In this document: positions 20,713 to 32,107 of the stretch, piece after piece
How the letters are laid out: every line of letters starts with the position of its first letter
How positions within the stretch are numbered: position 1 is the first letter of the stretch
Assembly (NCBI GenBank): GCA_958450365.1
Contig: CAUEEP010000729.1
Location: forward strand, 516,001 to 580,000
DNA from: Mesorhabditis belari
Taxonomy: Eukaryota > Nematoda > Chromadorea > Rhabditida > Rhabditidae
Direction of reading: 5' to 3'
Length of the DNA stretch: 64,000 nucleotides
Position numbers and translations under genes: made by a program
Notes under the pieces: generated by a model
The model's input: the letters and a program-made list of their open reading frames with translations, nothing else
Told to the model about the DNA's origin: nothing
Databases searched by the model: none

Positions 20713-21337
20713 TACTAAATACATAGAAATGAATAAATTCAAGAAAATTCAAAAGTACAAAGACCAAAACCACAATTTCACCAAGAAATCCAGGAAAACA
20801 ATAAATTTTTGTTTCAATGTTGGGAGAAATGAGAAAAATGGGGAGATAGAGCAATATAAGGGCAATACAAAGAGTGAGAGGTACTCTCGATTGCTATCGG
20901 AATGGAAAAAAGGGAAACGAGCTCGAGAAAAGGGATTGCCGCAAAGGATTATGTTTATGATGAATCTTTTCGCCCTTCAACTACACGCTCTCTTCATTCC
21001 ATTTTATTCCCGCAATAGCTCTGATGGGGGGAAAAGATAAAAATGGAGATAGAATTATGAAAAAAAGTGATCAAAAAAACAGAAAAAGAAAAGAAAACGT
21101 GCGGATTTTGAAAATTTAAATTAGAATTTAAATTTTCAAATTGCACACAACTTCCATACGTAAATTTCTGCATCTGGCACGAAAAATTCGGAGTTGCTAG
21201 CAAAAACGCTGCTTTTTTGCGCCAAACTTGCACTTATGAAAATCACTTTGCCCCAACTTCTAACCAACTTTTTTCAGTTTTCTGCTTCACAATTTTAGTT
21301 CTCACTGTTTTCAATTAGAAAGCACGTAGAAAGCACC
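20713..21337. other. intergenic, pyridoxal kinase 5' region
   Basis: No gene is supported. The 126-residue + strand frame (20660-21040) mostly overlaps the antisense of the kinase first exon and upstream DNA and has no family resemblance. Confidence 0.45.
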
Positions 21338-21339
21338 TA

Positions 21340-22658
21340 CCGTAAATACTGTAATTGGACCCCATTGAGTACTATTTTTTCCCTCCCCCTCTAGGGTGGG
21401 GTACTATTAGAGGGTGGGATACTATTATTTTACACCACTATTCAAGTTACCAAATCGGGATACATTCAAATAATTTGTTCAAAAGCAAAATTTTTCTTTA
21501 GTTTTTATTGGTTTTAACCATTTGAAAATTTAACAGCAAAACGAAACAAAAACAACTAACAAGCGAAATCAATAGAAACATCCGAATCAATGAGTTCATC
21601 ATTTTCTTGATCATCAATTCCTCGATGTCCTTGAAATCCCGTCGATGCGAGCGGCTTCAAGAGGTCCTCGATTTCCGTCTCTGTCCGAACATTTCTCATC
21701 GCCTGTAAGTACAATAAATTAAAAAATTAAAGATAATTGAATCGATTAAATCGATAATTAAATTAATAAATCGAACCTGCAATCCTGAAGGAATCGGTCC
21801 ATCCGGCTCGTAACAATTAATCAAATCATCCTCATTTCCATTTAAGGCAATGCCGATCCCACAAGCCTTGAGCTCCATTGAGTCTCTTGCGTTTTCCGTG
21901 CACTTTCTCGAGCTCGATTTCTTGTTTGATGTAGGAACGCACACATTTTCGATCAATCTTATAGAATGTAGCGGCTGCTTTGATCGAAACATCATTGCCT
22001 ATCTTCGCAACAGCCAATTTCGTTTTCACATAAATGGCTTTTTTCTTTTTCTTTGTAGGTAGCTCATCCGATTCACTTGAAGATCCTTCAACTTCAGCGT
22101 TGACCGAGCTCCCATTGGCATCTCGTTCGGCTCGTTCATCACGCGGTTCTTTCAAGAATTCCCTGTGTTCTTCGTATTCGCAACGAGCCCGATATTCCTC
22201 AAATCCATCGAGATCCATATCTGAAAAAATAAAATTAATAAAGTAAAAAAAAAAAAAAGGGGGGTGGCTACTCTGCGCCAAATTCTTTGCGCAACTCGCC
22301 ATAGCTTTCTTCTAAGTGGGCCAATCTTTATGATTTTGGTGTTACTTTGTTGCACTTGTTGAGATCTAAAATCATAAAGAAAGGCCCACTTAGAAGAAAG
22401 TTATGACGAGCTGCGCAAAAAATTTGGCGCAAAGTAGCCAGTCCAAATTTAAAAACAACAAATTTATGGGATAAAATTAAGAATACAAACGATTTCTGAA
22501 AATACATGAAAATTTTCCGCTTTAAAAGCGTTGTTTGTAATTAAGCGTTAGGTGGGGCGGTACTTGAGGGGTGGGGTATTATTTTTTCCCTCTCCCTCTA
22601 GGGTGGGGTATTATTAGAGGGGGTACTATTAGAGAGCGTCCAATTACAGTATTTACGG
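21340..22658 (-). mobile_element. pogo/Tigger-like transposon lacking its catalytic core
   Basis: Inverted ends CCGTAAATACTGTAATTGGA and complement are flanked by TA (21338-21339, 22659-22660), with subterminal ACTATTAGAGGG repeats. On the minus strand a gene starts at 22218 (MDLDGFEEYRARCEYEEHRE), then an acidic stretch, a lysine run and KLAVAKIGNDVSIKAAATFY-KIDRKCVRSYIKQEIELE, a pogo/Brinker-type helix-turn-helix. Shortly after, in another frame, comes KACGIGIALNGNEDDL, the usual end of a DDE_1 transposase domain, then IPSGLQ and a last exon TETEIEDLLKPLASTG ending near 21556. The DDE core is missing, so it is not autonomous. A family B MITE (about 22259-22443) is inserted just upstream of the start. 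Confidence 0.7.
22259..22443. mobile_element. family B MITE nested in the pogo-like element
   Basis: The left end GGGGTGGCTACTCTGCGCCA is mirrored by TTGGCGCAAAGTAGCCA. The centre GTTGCACTTGTTGAGATCTA and the flanking pairing arms (CTTTCTTCTAAGTGGGCC and complement) are shared with 29896-30134 and 57228-57479. An 8-bp target duplication is not clear here because the left flank is an A run. Confidence 0.7.
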
Positions 22659-22660
22659 TA

Positions 22661-23890
22661 TACAGAGCCCAAAAACAGTTACTTTTGTGTCCTCGATTTG
22701 TCTTTTTACTCACTATATCGATTTTATGCCATTTTCAGATCCGTTAAAGGCGGCAAAATAGTGAGTATCGTCGGAGGAAAAACGGAAAAAATATAAACGA
22801 TCAAACAGAGTTGGTAGGAAAGTGTGTTGAAAAGCGCAAATTTGGCGCAAATGATACTTGGCGCAAATGAAATGTGGCGCAAATAATTTCGCGCTTTTGC
22901 TAGCATCTCCGAAAAATTCGTGTTGTTCATTTTATTTGTGCGTCCATCTCATTCAGCCGTCATTCTTTACGCTTTTTTTACTAGAACTGCGCGGGACTCT
23001 TTTCTAGAACTAGAACTTTGCTAGTACTCTTTTCCCCACAAAAGAAATATGATATAGCCTTCTAACTGTTCCTCGATGAAATCCAAATAAAGTTTATATC
23101 AAAAAAAGCCCTTGGGAAGTATGAAAAGTTGCTTTGGAGAGCAAAAATGGAAAGATTTTATTGAAACCTATTTGTATTAATTCAATAGAAAGGTTTTCTT
23201 GAAGCAAAAACGTATCAACAACACAAATAGAAGCCTTATTGAAGCTTTTTTTTATTTAAGTAAGAGTTAACGTTGAAATTTTTAAAGAAATCTCGATTCA
23301 AACAGGTTAAAGTTAGAGAAATCTCCACGAAATCTTCCCAAACATCGCGTTTAAAGTTTAAAAGAGAATTAAGATTGATATTTTCAAAAAACCTTGACTT
23401 AAAAAGGAGATTAAAGTCGAAAGTTCCAAGAAAATCTTCCCAAATCACTTTTAAAATCTAAAAGAGTGGCGCCAGTGCAAAAGTACGATGTCGGCTTTGT
23501 GCACACCCGCAGCCGCCCTCTTTTCTCTCTCCCGCACATCTCGGCGGGTTTCTCTCTCTCCACAATGTTTTTGCCGAGTGTGTATGGTGCAGCCCTTTCT
23601 CACACACACAACACACCCCCTCGACCATCCCATGATCAGTTTATCAGCCGCGGGAAAAGCCCTAGGGCCGAAACAAATAATTCTTCGTGCTTAACTTTTT
23701 GATAATACGCGACGATCTTGACTTGTGCCTCATTTCCACAAAATTCTTTCCTTTTTCACACGCAACTCCCAATCGATCGCCCATTACTTTCTTAATCTTT
23801 TGAACGTGGTTTTAGTTGTTTTAGTTGAATCGCTTGTTTTGCGGGTTATAATTTTTGAATTTTACAGATTTTGGCTTTCTAAACCGGAGT
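22661..23890. other. intergenic, ZNRF-like gene upstream region
   Basis: No gene is supported. At 22830-22890 there is a cluster of GGCGCAAAT boxes like those inside the MITE families. At 23510-23600 there is a CT-rich tract (TCTCTCTCCC, TCTCTCTCTCC). A 3' splice site TTTTACAG lies about 25 bases before the ATG at 23891. Confidence 0.5.
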
Positions 23891-26477
23891 GATGGGCGGC
23901 CGGCAGTCATCGGTGAGCGGCGAGGACAGACCAAGGTAGTTTTTAATCTTAACTTTATTATGTTTCATTCAAAATAGCGATTAAAGTCTTGTGTATGTTT
24001 AATCGTTGCTGATGCAATATGAAAACTTGCGTGTTTCGGGCTTTAGTAGTTGAGGGGACAAAACTTTGTATTTTTTTTTTGCCAAATGAGCTAATTTTTT
24101 TGCACCCAGGGGTTTTTTACTATGCTGAATCGATTGGTGATGGTTTCACACAACATTTCGCAACTTTTAACGACGTTTATAACAAATAGCAACAAAAATA
24201 ACAACAAAATTTCAACAAGTTACTAACGAGGACATGATACAACGAGAAACTCGTTTTTCCAATGACGCTAGTTCTGTAAGTAGTGTTGAATGTTGTTAAA
24301 ATTGCGAGATATTGTGTGAAACCATCATCAATCGATTCAGCATAGTCAAAAACTCCTGTGTGCAAAAAAATCAGCTCATTTGGCGAACCCCCCCCCCCCC
24401 CAACTACTATATAGCACCAGCTGTTTATCACTAAAGTTACCAGTTAACTAAATTATTGCAGTTGAGTTATTTTAAGTCAATCGAGTATAAACTTAAAAAA
24501 ATGATTGCCAAACGCTGTATTTATTTTTTAGATCGAACTCGGTGGATACTTCTGCAACGATCGCTGAGAGTCGCCCACCCACTCGAGGAGCGAGCCGTTC
24601 CGTCATCTCGGCCACTGATTTTCTTCAAGTATCAGCTTTTAAAAGTGTTTAATATGCTACTCTTTTGTAAGACTGACTCGTTATAAATAAGAACGAAGTC
24701 AGTATACAGAGTGGTACAAAATTAAGACAACTTCTTTTTAAAAAAGTAGCTGGAAAATGCCTAACTTATTTCAAAAGTGTCAAGTGTTATATAGACAATT
24801 GAAGCCCTTAATCTTGGCTTCATTTAACCAATAAAAAGTCCAAAATCGGAATTGTGCAGCTTATTTTACAAGCTTTTGAATGAGCTCTAGTCGACCTCTC
24901 CCTGAAGAAGCGCCATTTTTGATGATTTTCTTTATAAAAAAATTTCATTTAGAATGGCTTTCTCCAGTCGAGTTTGTGATTTTTTGTGTTCACAAATTTA
25001 TAGCCCTAGAACAGCTCATACAGTGAAATATGAACGCAAGTTAGAAATCAAAAAAGGCTCAATTTTCAACTTTTTCCTTCGGGCTTCCAAATAGACTTTA
25101 AATCAATTCAAGTTTTATTTATGAAAGTTTATCAAAAGAGCTGGAGGTATTATTCTTATTGTTATTAAATAGCATTAAATTTTTTTTACATTAAATAAAT
25201 AGCTGAAAAAGTTTTCTGATATTGTTTTATAAAGAAAATCATCAAAAATGGCACTTCTTCAGGGAGAGGTCGACTAGAGCTCATTCAAAAGCTTGTAAAA
25301 TAAGCTGCACAATTCCGATTTTGGACTTTTTATTGGTTAAATGAAGCCAAGATTAAGAGCTTCAATTGTCTATATAACACTTGACACTTTTGAAATAAGT
25401 TAGGCATTTTCCAGCTACTTTTTTAAAAAGAAGTTGCTTTAATTTTGGACCACCCTTTATGCATTATGTCATCTGTAACCTATATAATTAGAGAGATCTT
25501 CACAATATAAAATATCTATTGATTCATTTAGGCACTGCGGGCTCCACGACTGGATGGTTCGGATGATTCAGATGATGAGCAACCGGGTCCCTCTCGGCTT
25601 CCAGGTCTTCCTCCATCGGGTCGCCGACATGATGGCGTTGCTAGGTTATTTTTAGCGATTGAGTAGGCTTTACCTCTTAATCATGTAACATTATTACATT
25701 CAATCGTTGACGCTTTGCCTTTTTAGGCATCACAGCAATCACGGGGGAGTGCCAAGCTCGAACTCGCGTCCACGCACTCAACGGGTTCATGCTATTCGTC
25801 GTCCGATGCCATTCTTTGTGTTAGGTAATACTCATACACTTTGTACGAGACCTGATTATCGATAAAGCTTAAAGCAAATACGAAATACCCAAAATATAGA
25901 AACCAAAAAGTTTTATAAGTTTGAGAATATTCATTAAATAAGTGATGTTAACTTTATCGCTAAGCTTGTTTTTTTGCATATAGTAATCTAAACCTCAAAT
26001 TTTGTCTAGAACCAAAATCATTTCAAGAAGATGTGACCTGCCCTGTTTGCCAAAAACGTGTTCCATCTGATGAAGCCGAGGTTCATCTCGTTATTTGTTT
26101 CACACGTCCCAGGCTCACCTACAATGGTTTGTGCTAATTTTAAATAAATTTATAATCATTGATTGATTCAGATGATGTACTTCGCGAGGACAAAGGTGAA
26201 TGCTCGATTTGTTTGGAAGAGATGCAACAAGGTGCTTTTTTTTCTCTCACGAAATTCACACATACTTATGCTTATTTGAAGGAGCAAGAAGGAAATTTTT
26301 GTTCATCTTACTAATGGATAAATTTTAGGAGATTCAATTGCTCGTCTGCCATGTTTATGTATTTATCACAAAGTGTAAGTGTTGTACTTTCTTTCAAAGA
26401 AACTTTTTTCTTTTAGATGTATTGATGAATGGTTTAAGCGGAAGAATTGTTGCCCCGAGCACCCCGGCGATGAGTAG
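23891..26477 (+). CDS. ZNRF-type E3 ubiquitin ligase (zinc/RING finger)
   Basis: ZNRF1/2 proteins are membrane-tethered ubiquitin ligases on endosomal and lysosomal membranes. The protein begins MGGRQSSVSGEDRP; Gly2 followed by a basic/Ser stretch suggests N-myristoylation, as in human ZNRF1. Eight exons: 23891-23934, 24532-24628, 25532-25644, 25727-25824, 26010-26126, 26172-26231, 26329-26374 and 26417-26477. The middle is Ser/Pro-rich and disordered-looking (SNSVDTSATIAESRPPTRGA). Exon 5 carries the ZNRF zinc motif (CPVCQKRVPSDEAEVHLVIC, then PRLTYND). Exons 6-8 carry the RING (CSICLEEM, ARLPCLCIYHK, CIDEWF, CCPEHPGDE). Spacing and order match the family throughout, so it appears intact. 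The intron between exons 2 and 3 holds a foldback MITE. Confidence 0.88.
24717..25457. mobile_element. foldback element, arms about 240 nt
   Basis: The ends CAGAGTGGTACAAAATTAAG and the near-complement of AAGGGTGGTCCAAAATTAAA are flanked by TA. The arms match for about 240 nt (for example CTGGAAAATGCCTAACTTAT, CTCCCTGAAGAAGCGCCATT and complements). The loop of about 250 nt is unrelated. This fits a Tc1/mariner-type MITE in an intron of the ZNRF-like gene. Confidence 0.8.
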
Positions 26478-27110
26478 GAAGCGTCGATCTTAAGGACCAT
26501 TTATAGTGTGTTCAGGTCTATCACAAAGGGTCTTTATTACGGTCCAGAAATACCATCAATTAAATTAAACGTTTTCGGATTTTCTTTAATCTTTTCACCT
26601 CGGTTGTGCTCCGCATGTTGATTTCTTTTTTTTCCGGTTCTTTCTATGGGGTATGTTTAGCTGTTTGTTAAAAACTTTAACTGCATGTATCTGGCAAAAC
26701 AAATAGTCTTTGATATTACTTTTCCTCTTTCCTCCTGTGATTCATGTTCGTTTTGCTCTCGTTAGCAATTATTTGTTTGTTGATTGAGATTATATAGTAG
26801 ATAAAGTCAGATAACTGTTGTCACTACGAAAATTCGCTGTACATATCCTTGAATCTGTATGGTATACATAAGTGTAAATATGAATTAGTAGGTTAAAGAC
26901 ATTTTGTAAACTTTGTAGCTCTATAGCCATTACTAGTTTCACATATCAAACATTTCTAAGTTTCATGTAAGTGCGAGAAAAATCCTCAAAACGGTCCGGT
27001 TAGGCTTGCTTTTTTATTATCGGCTAGTCTACAAAATGTTTTAAATTTATTCGTCACTTTATTGCAAATAAATTATGTTTGTACATTCAAATTACATAAA
27101 AAATACACAA
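26478..27110. other. 3' region between convergent genes
   Basis: This is the downstream region of the ZNRF-like gene and, on the other strand, of the p34-like gene. I see no further gene or repeat. Confidence 0.5.
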
Positions 27111-28596
27111 TCAATCGAGTTTTGGACCATCCTTGGTGAATATTCTTTTGCTGGTACTGTTCTCGTCGAATTTTACCCATCCACCAAACTCTTCCTCATG
27201 GCAAGTCTAAAAGAAAACCTAAACCGAGCGAGTAATGTTAGACTTACCCTCGCCGCAAGAATCAAACTGAAGTTTTCGAGCCATTCCGCTTCCTCTTTGC
27301 TATCACGAGCATAGATTCCAATGGAGTGTTTGATCTAAAAAAAAAATAAAAAAACTTCATGGAAATATTTCGTTACTTGATCGAGGTTATAATCCAGCTG
27401 TGCATTCATTTTTCCATCTCTTGCGCTACTCATTATTCGACGAAGTTTTTCCTCGGGTATTAAGGCTTCCTGAAATTTTTTATCGAGTCAACGATGACAA
27501 AAACTTACGGAGCTCAACTTTTCGCGGCTATTTGAAGCAGCGTCCACGTTTGTTTTCTAAATCAATCATAAAATTTTGCTCGTGAATAATTCTCTTACAC
27601 ACCTGCGCTGCAGATTTTGCTAGCAAATCATTTTCCAAGCTACTAGTTCTTGCGATGTCGAAGTTCATGTTGAAAGCACGCCAAATACATTCTAAAAGCA
27701 CATAAAGTATTGCAAAAAAAAATATGGAATCGTACCCTCATCTTCCGAGTTTGGATTTAAATAGTTGCATCCTAAGTCATCAGGCGGCATTGCCTTAGCT
27801 ATAGCGAAAATCTCGTCAACTTTTCGGTTCCCACTGCTATCTTTTCTAAAAAATTTTGCTCAAGCCTTGAATTTAATTGAATCCAACCTGGTAGTCCACT
27901 GCACAGATTGTAGAGCTTCAAAAAGTCGTTCGATACCAACTTTCTCTCCATATTCTTCTATTAGTTCTTTACGCATCTCCTGAAAAAAAACCAAACAGTT
28001 CAACGATTATTCGAATATTAAAAATTGAAACCTACATCTGATGGGTCTAATTGTATGATCTCGATTCGATTCTCCAGCGTTAATTGTTCCACTTTCTTGC
28101 AATTTGGATCATCGTCATAAAATGTTGAATCCACTACCAAAAGCTAAAAAGATAAAAGATTTACTACCTAGATAAATGAAAAAATCCTTCTAAAGTTCAC
28201 AAACAACCCACCGCTGCCTCTGCTTTGTAAAATTGAATGCCACGAATCAGTTCTTCAACAAGAAATGGATCATCGTTGACATCGTACCTGAAAAGACAAA
28301 AGGTTTAACCAAATCTAACTGTTTTACTTGATCACGATAGCACCTATTCGAGGCCTTGGAGTCGATTGAAGATACCAGGTACGCAGACTATCTGCTCGTT
28401 GAAAATTTTGCACGTCGACTTTCCGCTGGTAGTATTTGTTCTTTAAGATCAACAACTTGGATGTACTTCCCGGCTCGGCAATTTGACTTAACCAGAGTGC
28501 CAACTAAACCCAAAGTTAAACTACTAGTTCGATACGAAAGCTAACCGAAAATTTCGAATCCAGTACCACGATAATTTCATTCGCCGTTTCCTCCAT
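27111..28596 (-). CDS. AAGAB (p34)-like adaptin-binding protein, tentative
   Basis: The start at 28596 follows TATACAG and reads MEETANEIIVVLDSKFS. Spliced exons continue LALWLSQIAEPGSTSKLLIL, KNKYYQRKVDV, RIGAIVIKYDVNDDPF, AAVLLVVDSTFYDDDPN, NRIEIIQLDPSD, VGIERLFEALQSVDY, DEIFAIAKAMPPDDLGCNYL, IWRAFNMNFDIARTSSL, EALIPEEKLRRIMSSARDGK, EWLENFSLILAARTCHEEEF, to a TGA at 27111-27113. The first half follows human AAGAB in order: an NKYY-type strand, a strand-loop with a bare Asp, an ELSP-like motif and a GxxRIxxAL-like helix. AAGAB is a chaperone for AP-1/AP-2 adaptor assembly. The C-terminal half matches less clearly, so the family call is an inference. Confidence 0.55.
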
Positions 28597-28727
28597 TTCT
28601 GTATAAAAATGCTATCTCTTAACAACCTCAGACTTTAAAACAATTGATGATTTGCGTTGCATTTTTGCTATTCACTGATTTAGAAAAACAACAATTTATT
28701 TATAACGATTGCAACCAGAAAAACAAA

Positions 28728-29562
28728 TCAATAGAGTCTTTGTGGGGGTCCCATCGTAGACTTGACAGTGACTGAACGGACGTTTTGCCAGTTCTTTTTA
28801 AGGAGCGACACAAGGAAGTTGATTGAGAGGGAAAGGTTGCTGATCAATTCTTCTGGCGACATGTCGACGTGTCCGACGGCAACGGAAAGACAGAGCACCT
28901 AAAAAAACTGAAATAAAGCTTTTAACAGCAAAAGCTACCTTCTTCATTTGGAACTTGATGGTAGCTTTCACTTCCTCGACCTTGGCGACAAGAGAATCTC
29001 CGTGGGTGACAACCGATGGGAACTTTCCGGCCTTGTTCAATCCTGGGCCAAGAATACGGGGAATTTGCTTGATCAACGACTCGGAGGCGAGGAAAGCGCT
29101 GTATCCCTTAGCCAATTTCTTGATGAGCTTCTTGTTCTTGTTGAGCTTCTTCAAGTCGTCGGCGTTCATGCAGCTAATTCCGGCAGCGTTTGCTTCGTCG
29201 CAGTGTTGTTGGTCACCGAGCACGCACACCTTCATTTGTGGGCGAGGAACAAACTTCAGTCTAAAGTTTAAGATAATTAATAGTCAAGAAAAAAAAAAGC
29301 TTACTCAAATGACTTATTGGCACAAGGCCTCCCCAATTTTTTAAGACCCTGGGTGAGAGTCCCTGCCACAGAAATGGCATTCCAGACAAGCTGGTCGAAG
29401 CTACCTGACAGATCCAGAGAAACGCTTGTCCTTTTGGGGATCGTAGTTCTTGAGGCCAACTTGGAGCTCGACAGTCTCACGGAATTTGCGTTTCTTGTCT
29501 TGCGCCGCCTTGACCACTTCGGCAACCGTCTCAGCGAGAGCCTCCCTGCTGATTTTACTCAT
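28728..29562 (-). CDS. rpl-10a: 60S ribosomal protein L10a (uL1)
   Basis: uL1 forms the L1 stalk of the large ribosomal subunit, where deacylated tRNA leaves. Three exons: 29562-29405 ([20 protein letters not shown]), 29260-28939 ([57 protein letters not shown]) and 28898-28728 ([37 protein letters not shown]). The length, about 217 residues, is normal, and AATAAA lies downstream (28695-28700 on the complement). The first intron holds a second, better-looking donor GTAAGC 100 bases past the used donor GTAGCT. Reading past the first donor meets TAG at once, a possible unproductive-splicing switch. Confidence 0.96.
29305..29404 (-). promoter_or_regulatory. possible poison extension of rpl-10a exon 1
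   Basis: The productive exon 1 must end at 29405 (donor CAG|GTAGCT) to join LKFVPRP in frame. Exactly 100 bases downstream is the donor TTTGA|GTAAGC (29304-29303). Using it adds 100 bases, of which the first codons complete AGG then TAG. Unproductive splicing of this gene through nonsense-mediated decay is reported for C. elegans (from memory); its presence here is inferred. Confidence 0.5.
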
Positions 29563-29895
29563 CTTGTACCCTGAAACTAGTAAAATTAGAATAGACTCTC
29601 GAACAAAGAAAAACACCAACTAAGCAGCAAACTTCTAGGTCTGGGATACTGGTTTAATGAAGGGGATTAACAGTAGCAAACAGAGATTGAAACCTATTAT
29701 CGCAAGCAAATTTTACGAGCAACATAAAAGTTGCAATACGAAATTAAAATTTACCAATGCTGTTGCCATATCATAAAAGTCGTCAATGCGAGAAAGCTTT
29801 CAGGTCGGAAAAAGGCAAAAATGACTAGAACTTGTCGCATACAGGTAAAAAGGGTTCCCAGGACAATTGGATTCAAAAGTTTGAGGCAAAAATTG

Positions 29896-30134
29896 GGGAT
29901 AGGCTACTTTGCGCCAAATTTTTTGCGCAACTGGGTCATTTGCGCAACTCGCCATAGCCATAACTTTCTTCTAACTGAGCCAATCTTTATGATTTTGGTG
30001 TTATTTTGTTGCACTTATTGAGATCTACAAAATAACACCAAAACCATAAAGATTGGTCCACTTAGAAGAAAGTTATGGCGAGTTGCGCAAATGACCCTGT
30101 TGCGCAAATAAAATGGCGGAAATTAGCCTACCCC
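29896..30134. mobile_element. family B MITE with 8-bp target duplication
   Basis: AAAAATTG flanks both sides (29888-29895 and 30135-30142). Ends are GGGATAGGCTACTTTGCGCC and a near-complement ending GCCTACCCC. Inside are TTGCGCAACT boxes and paired arms (CTTTCTTCTAACTGAGCCAA and near-complement) around GTTGCACTTATTGAGATCTA. Confidence 0.85.
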
Positions 30135-30430
30135 AAAAATTGATCAGTTGCGCAAGTTTCAGAAAAAAAGGAGCGCGTGAAAGACGGAGGTGAGAAATGA
30201 CAAAATGAAATTGTCGAACAGGAAAATGAAAAATTCCGCCGGGCACCAAATGACGCACTCCCGTCGGGATTTTTTTGGGCTTAGGTGTACGGTAGGACAG
30301 CCGTGTTCTCTTTGTCGCGTTGCGTGTTCGTGTTGTTGGCACTTTCAACTTGATTAATTGTTCGAAATTATCCCATTCTTGACCCACTTTTTCGTGATTT
30401 TTCGTGATTTCATTGATCCATACATTAAAC

Positions 30431-30440
30431 TTTTGTTTAG
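30431..30440 (+). promoter_or_regulatory. 3' splice site before SPATS2-like ATG (trans-splice candidate)
   Basis: TTTTGTTTAG ends five bases before the ATG at 30446 with no upstream coding exon. Equivalent sites lie at 43320 (innexin), 60633 (sorting nexin) and before 3218. They fit spliced-leader addition. Confidence 0.55.
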
Positions 30441-30445
30441 AAAAG

Positions 30446-32107
30446 ATGACCTCAACCGTTGACAAGAAAATTATGGCCGAGAAGATCGCAAAAGTAAAGG
30501 AGGTCGTCCGAGGCATAAATCAAAACGATATCGTGCTCGCCCTACACTCGTTTGACTTGGATGTCGAGAAGACGATTCAAGGACTTTGTGAGAGTGAGTT
30601 GGAAATTTTAAATTTTGATCACGTTTTTGATTTTAGATCGTTCCGCGGTGCTTGATGAGTGGGTATGCAGTGGAGCCGCCAAAAAGCAAAAGAACAAGGC
30701 CTCGAAGAAGAAGGCGAGCGACAACGACTCGGTCACCACTGAAACTCCTTCCGTTTCATGTAAGGGTTAAAAAAATAAGCGATATTTAATGTTATGATTT
30801 TAGCTAAAAGCGAGACGATAATCCCAACCATTGCCCTAACATCGAATGCGAAGAAGCCTCTTGCTCAGGCGAATGGTTATCATCCAACAAATGCCAAGCA
30901 AAATGGAATGGGAGAGATGGAATGGTTGAGCAGCCACGAGAAGGTTTTACTTTTTTTGATTTTATGAGGAACAAAATGTTTTAGGAAGCAACCAAAATTG
31001 CTACCGCCTTTTCGCAAGAGTGCAAACGCGGGCTGGAGGAAATTCAAAGCACTTTCAAGGTAGGTGCTATTATTTTGTGTTTAGGATGGTTTCTAATATT
31101 TTAGGCTTTGCGGCAAGCATTGGCTGATCGAGAGAAAATCTTGGTATTGTCATTGAACCGTAGCCAACAAGATGCGGAGAAGTTGATCAATGAGAACAAG
31201 AACACTGCAATGGTTTGTTTTTTTTATTGTTAAATTTTATTTTAATTTATATTTTAGTCACTCCTGACACGTATGCGAGCTGTCAGAGGAGATCCCGCTC
31301 TTAACGGAGATTTGAAAGCCTTTGGCCAGGCACGTCGCTCTGAACAACAGTTGGCTTCAGCTTCTGCTTTCACCTACGATATGACCTACCTCATTGACGC
31401 ATTGAATAAGTTTGGATCAGGTACATAATAGTAATGTAATATTTTTTATGTAATATGTGTTTAGTTGCGGAAGTGGTGCCAAGTCGTGGTGGGTCACAAG
31501 TCTCCACGTTCTCGACTACTTCTCCTTCCCCCATCCGACATGCTGCTTCCCATTCAAGCATCATCTCGGATCACGACTCAGGACTTGGTGGACACATTTC
31601 ACCGGTTTCAATTGGTATGCAATAAATATAGCTACTGATTATTATTTTCTGTTTAGAAGAAAAGAAACAAAATGTGGTCTCGAAGCCTATTGCTCATCTT
31701 AACGCGGGTGGTTTTCAAATGGCTTCAGACGGGTTATCAGCGGAACAACTTGAGCAATTGCAGAAAATCATGCAGGTTTGGATTTGGATGAGCTTTTTTA
31801 TTTTGGAAATAACTGTAAGGCGTTCTCAACAGTTTATTATTTTAGGCGCAGCTGGCTGCTTCCGGCATTGATGCCTCAGTTGTTGCTGGCGGCGGTGGTA
31901 CCGGAATTGTTCCTGCTCGTCCTAGGGGCGATCGCCGTCCAAATAACAACAATGCCAACAAAAATCATGGCGGTGGAGGCCCTGGGCGCAAAGGTGATTT
32001 TCATAGCAAATATTTTTTTAATTAAGCCAATTTTAAATACAAGTTTTTTAGCCAATGGCGGTCCAAAGAAGAACGAGAAGATGCCTGAGATTTCAATTCT
32101 TGGGTAG
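30446..32107 (+). CDS. SPATS2/SPATS2L-like protein with UBA-like domain
   Basis: The vertebrate SPATS2 family is cytoplasmic/nucleolar with RNA-binding tendency and no known enzymatic role. The start at 30446 follows a 3' splice site (TTTTGTTTAG, five bases of leader). The N-terminal UBA-like domain reads KIAKVKEVVRGINQNDIVLA then LHSFDLDVEKTIQGL, followed by AVLDEWVCSGAAKKQKNKAS, closely paralleling human SPATS2L (IVLVLQQFDFNVDKAVQAF, LKEWNMTGKKK). A central alpha-helical part follows (TKIATAFSQECKRGLEEIQS, ALADREKILVLSLNRSQQDA). Further on come LRTRMRAVRGDP-type and EQQLASASAFTYDMTYLIDA segments, a Ser-rich segment, then Gly/Asn/Arg-rich low complexity (RPRGDRRPNNNNANKNHGGG). The stop is at 32105-32107. 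Short introns of 40-70 nt. Confidence 0.8.

Larger units (their letters stand above)
29563..30445. promoter_or_regulatory. shared upstream region of divergent rpl-10a and SPATS2-like genes
   Basis: The genes point away from each other. A splice acceptor (AGTTTCAG) lies just before the rpl-10a ATG, and TTTTGTTTAG ends at 30440, five bases before the SPATS2-like ATG. A family B MITE (29896-30134) sits in the middle. Confidence 0.5.

Noticed and set aside
20660..21040. 126-residue + strand frame
   Set aside because: It overlaps the antisense of pyridoxal kinase exon 1 and has no recognisable similarity.
28948..29574. Three long + strand frames
   Set aside because: They are antisense shadows of rpl-10a coding exons.
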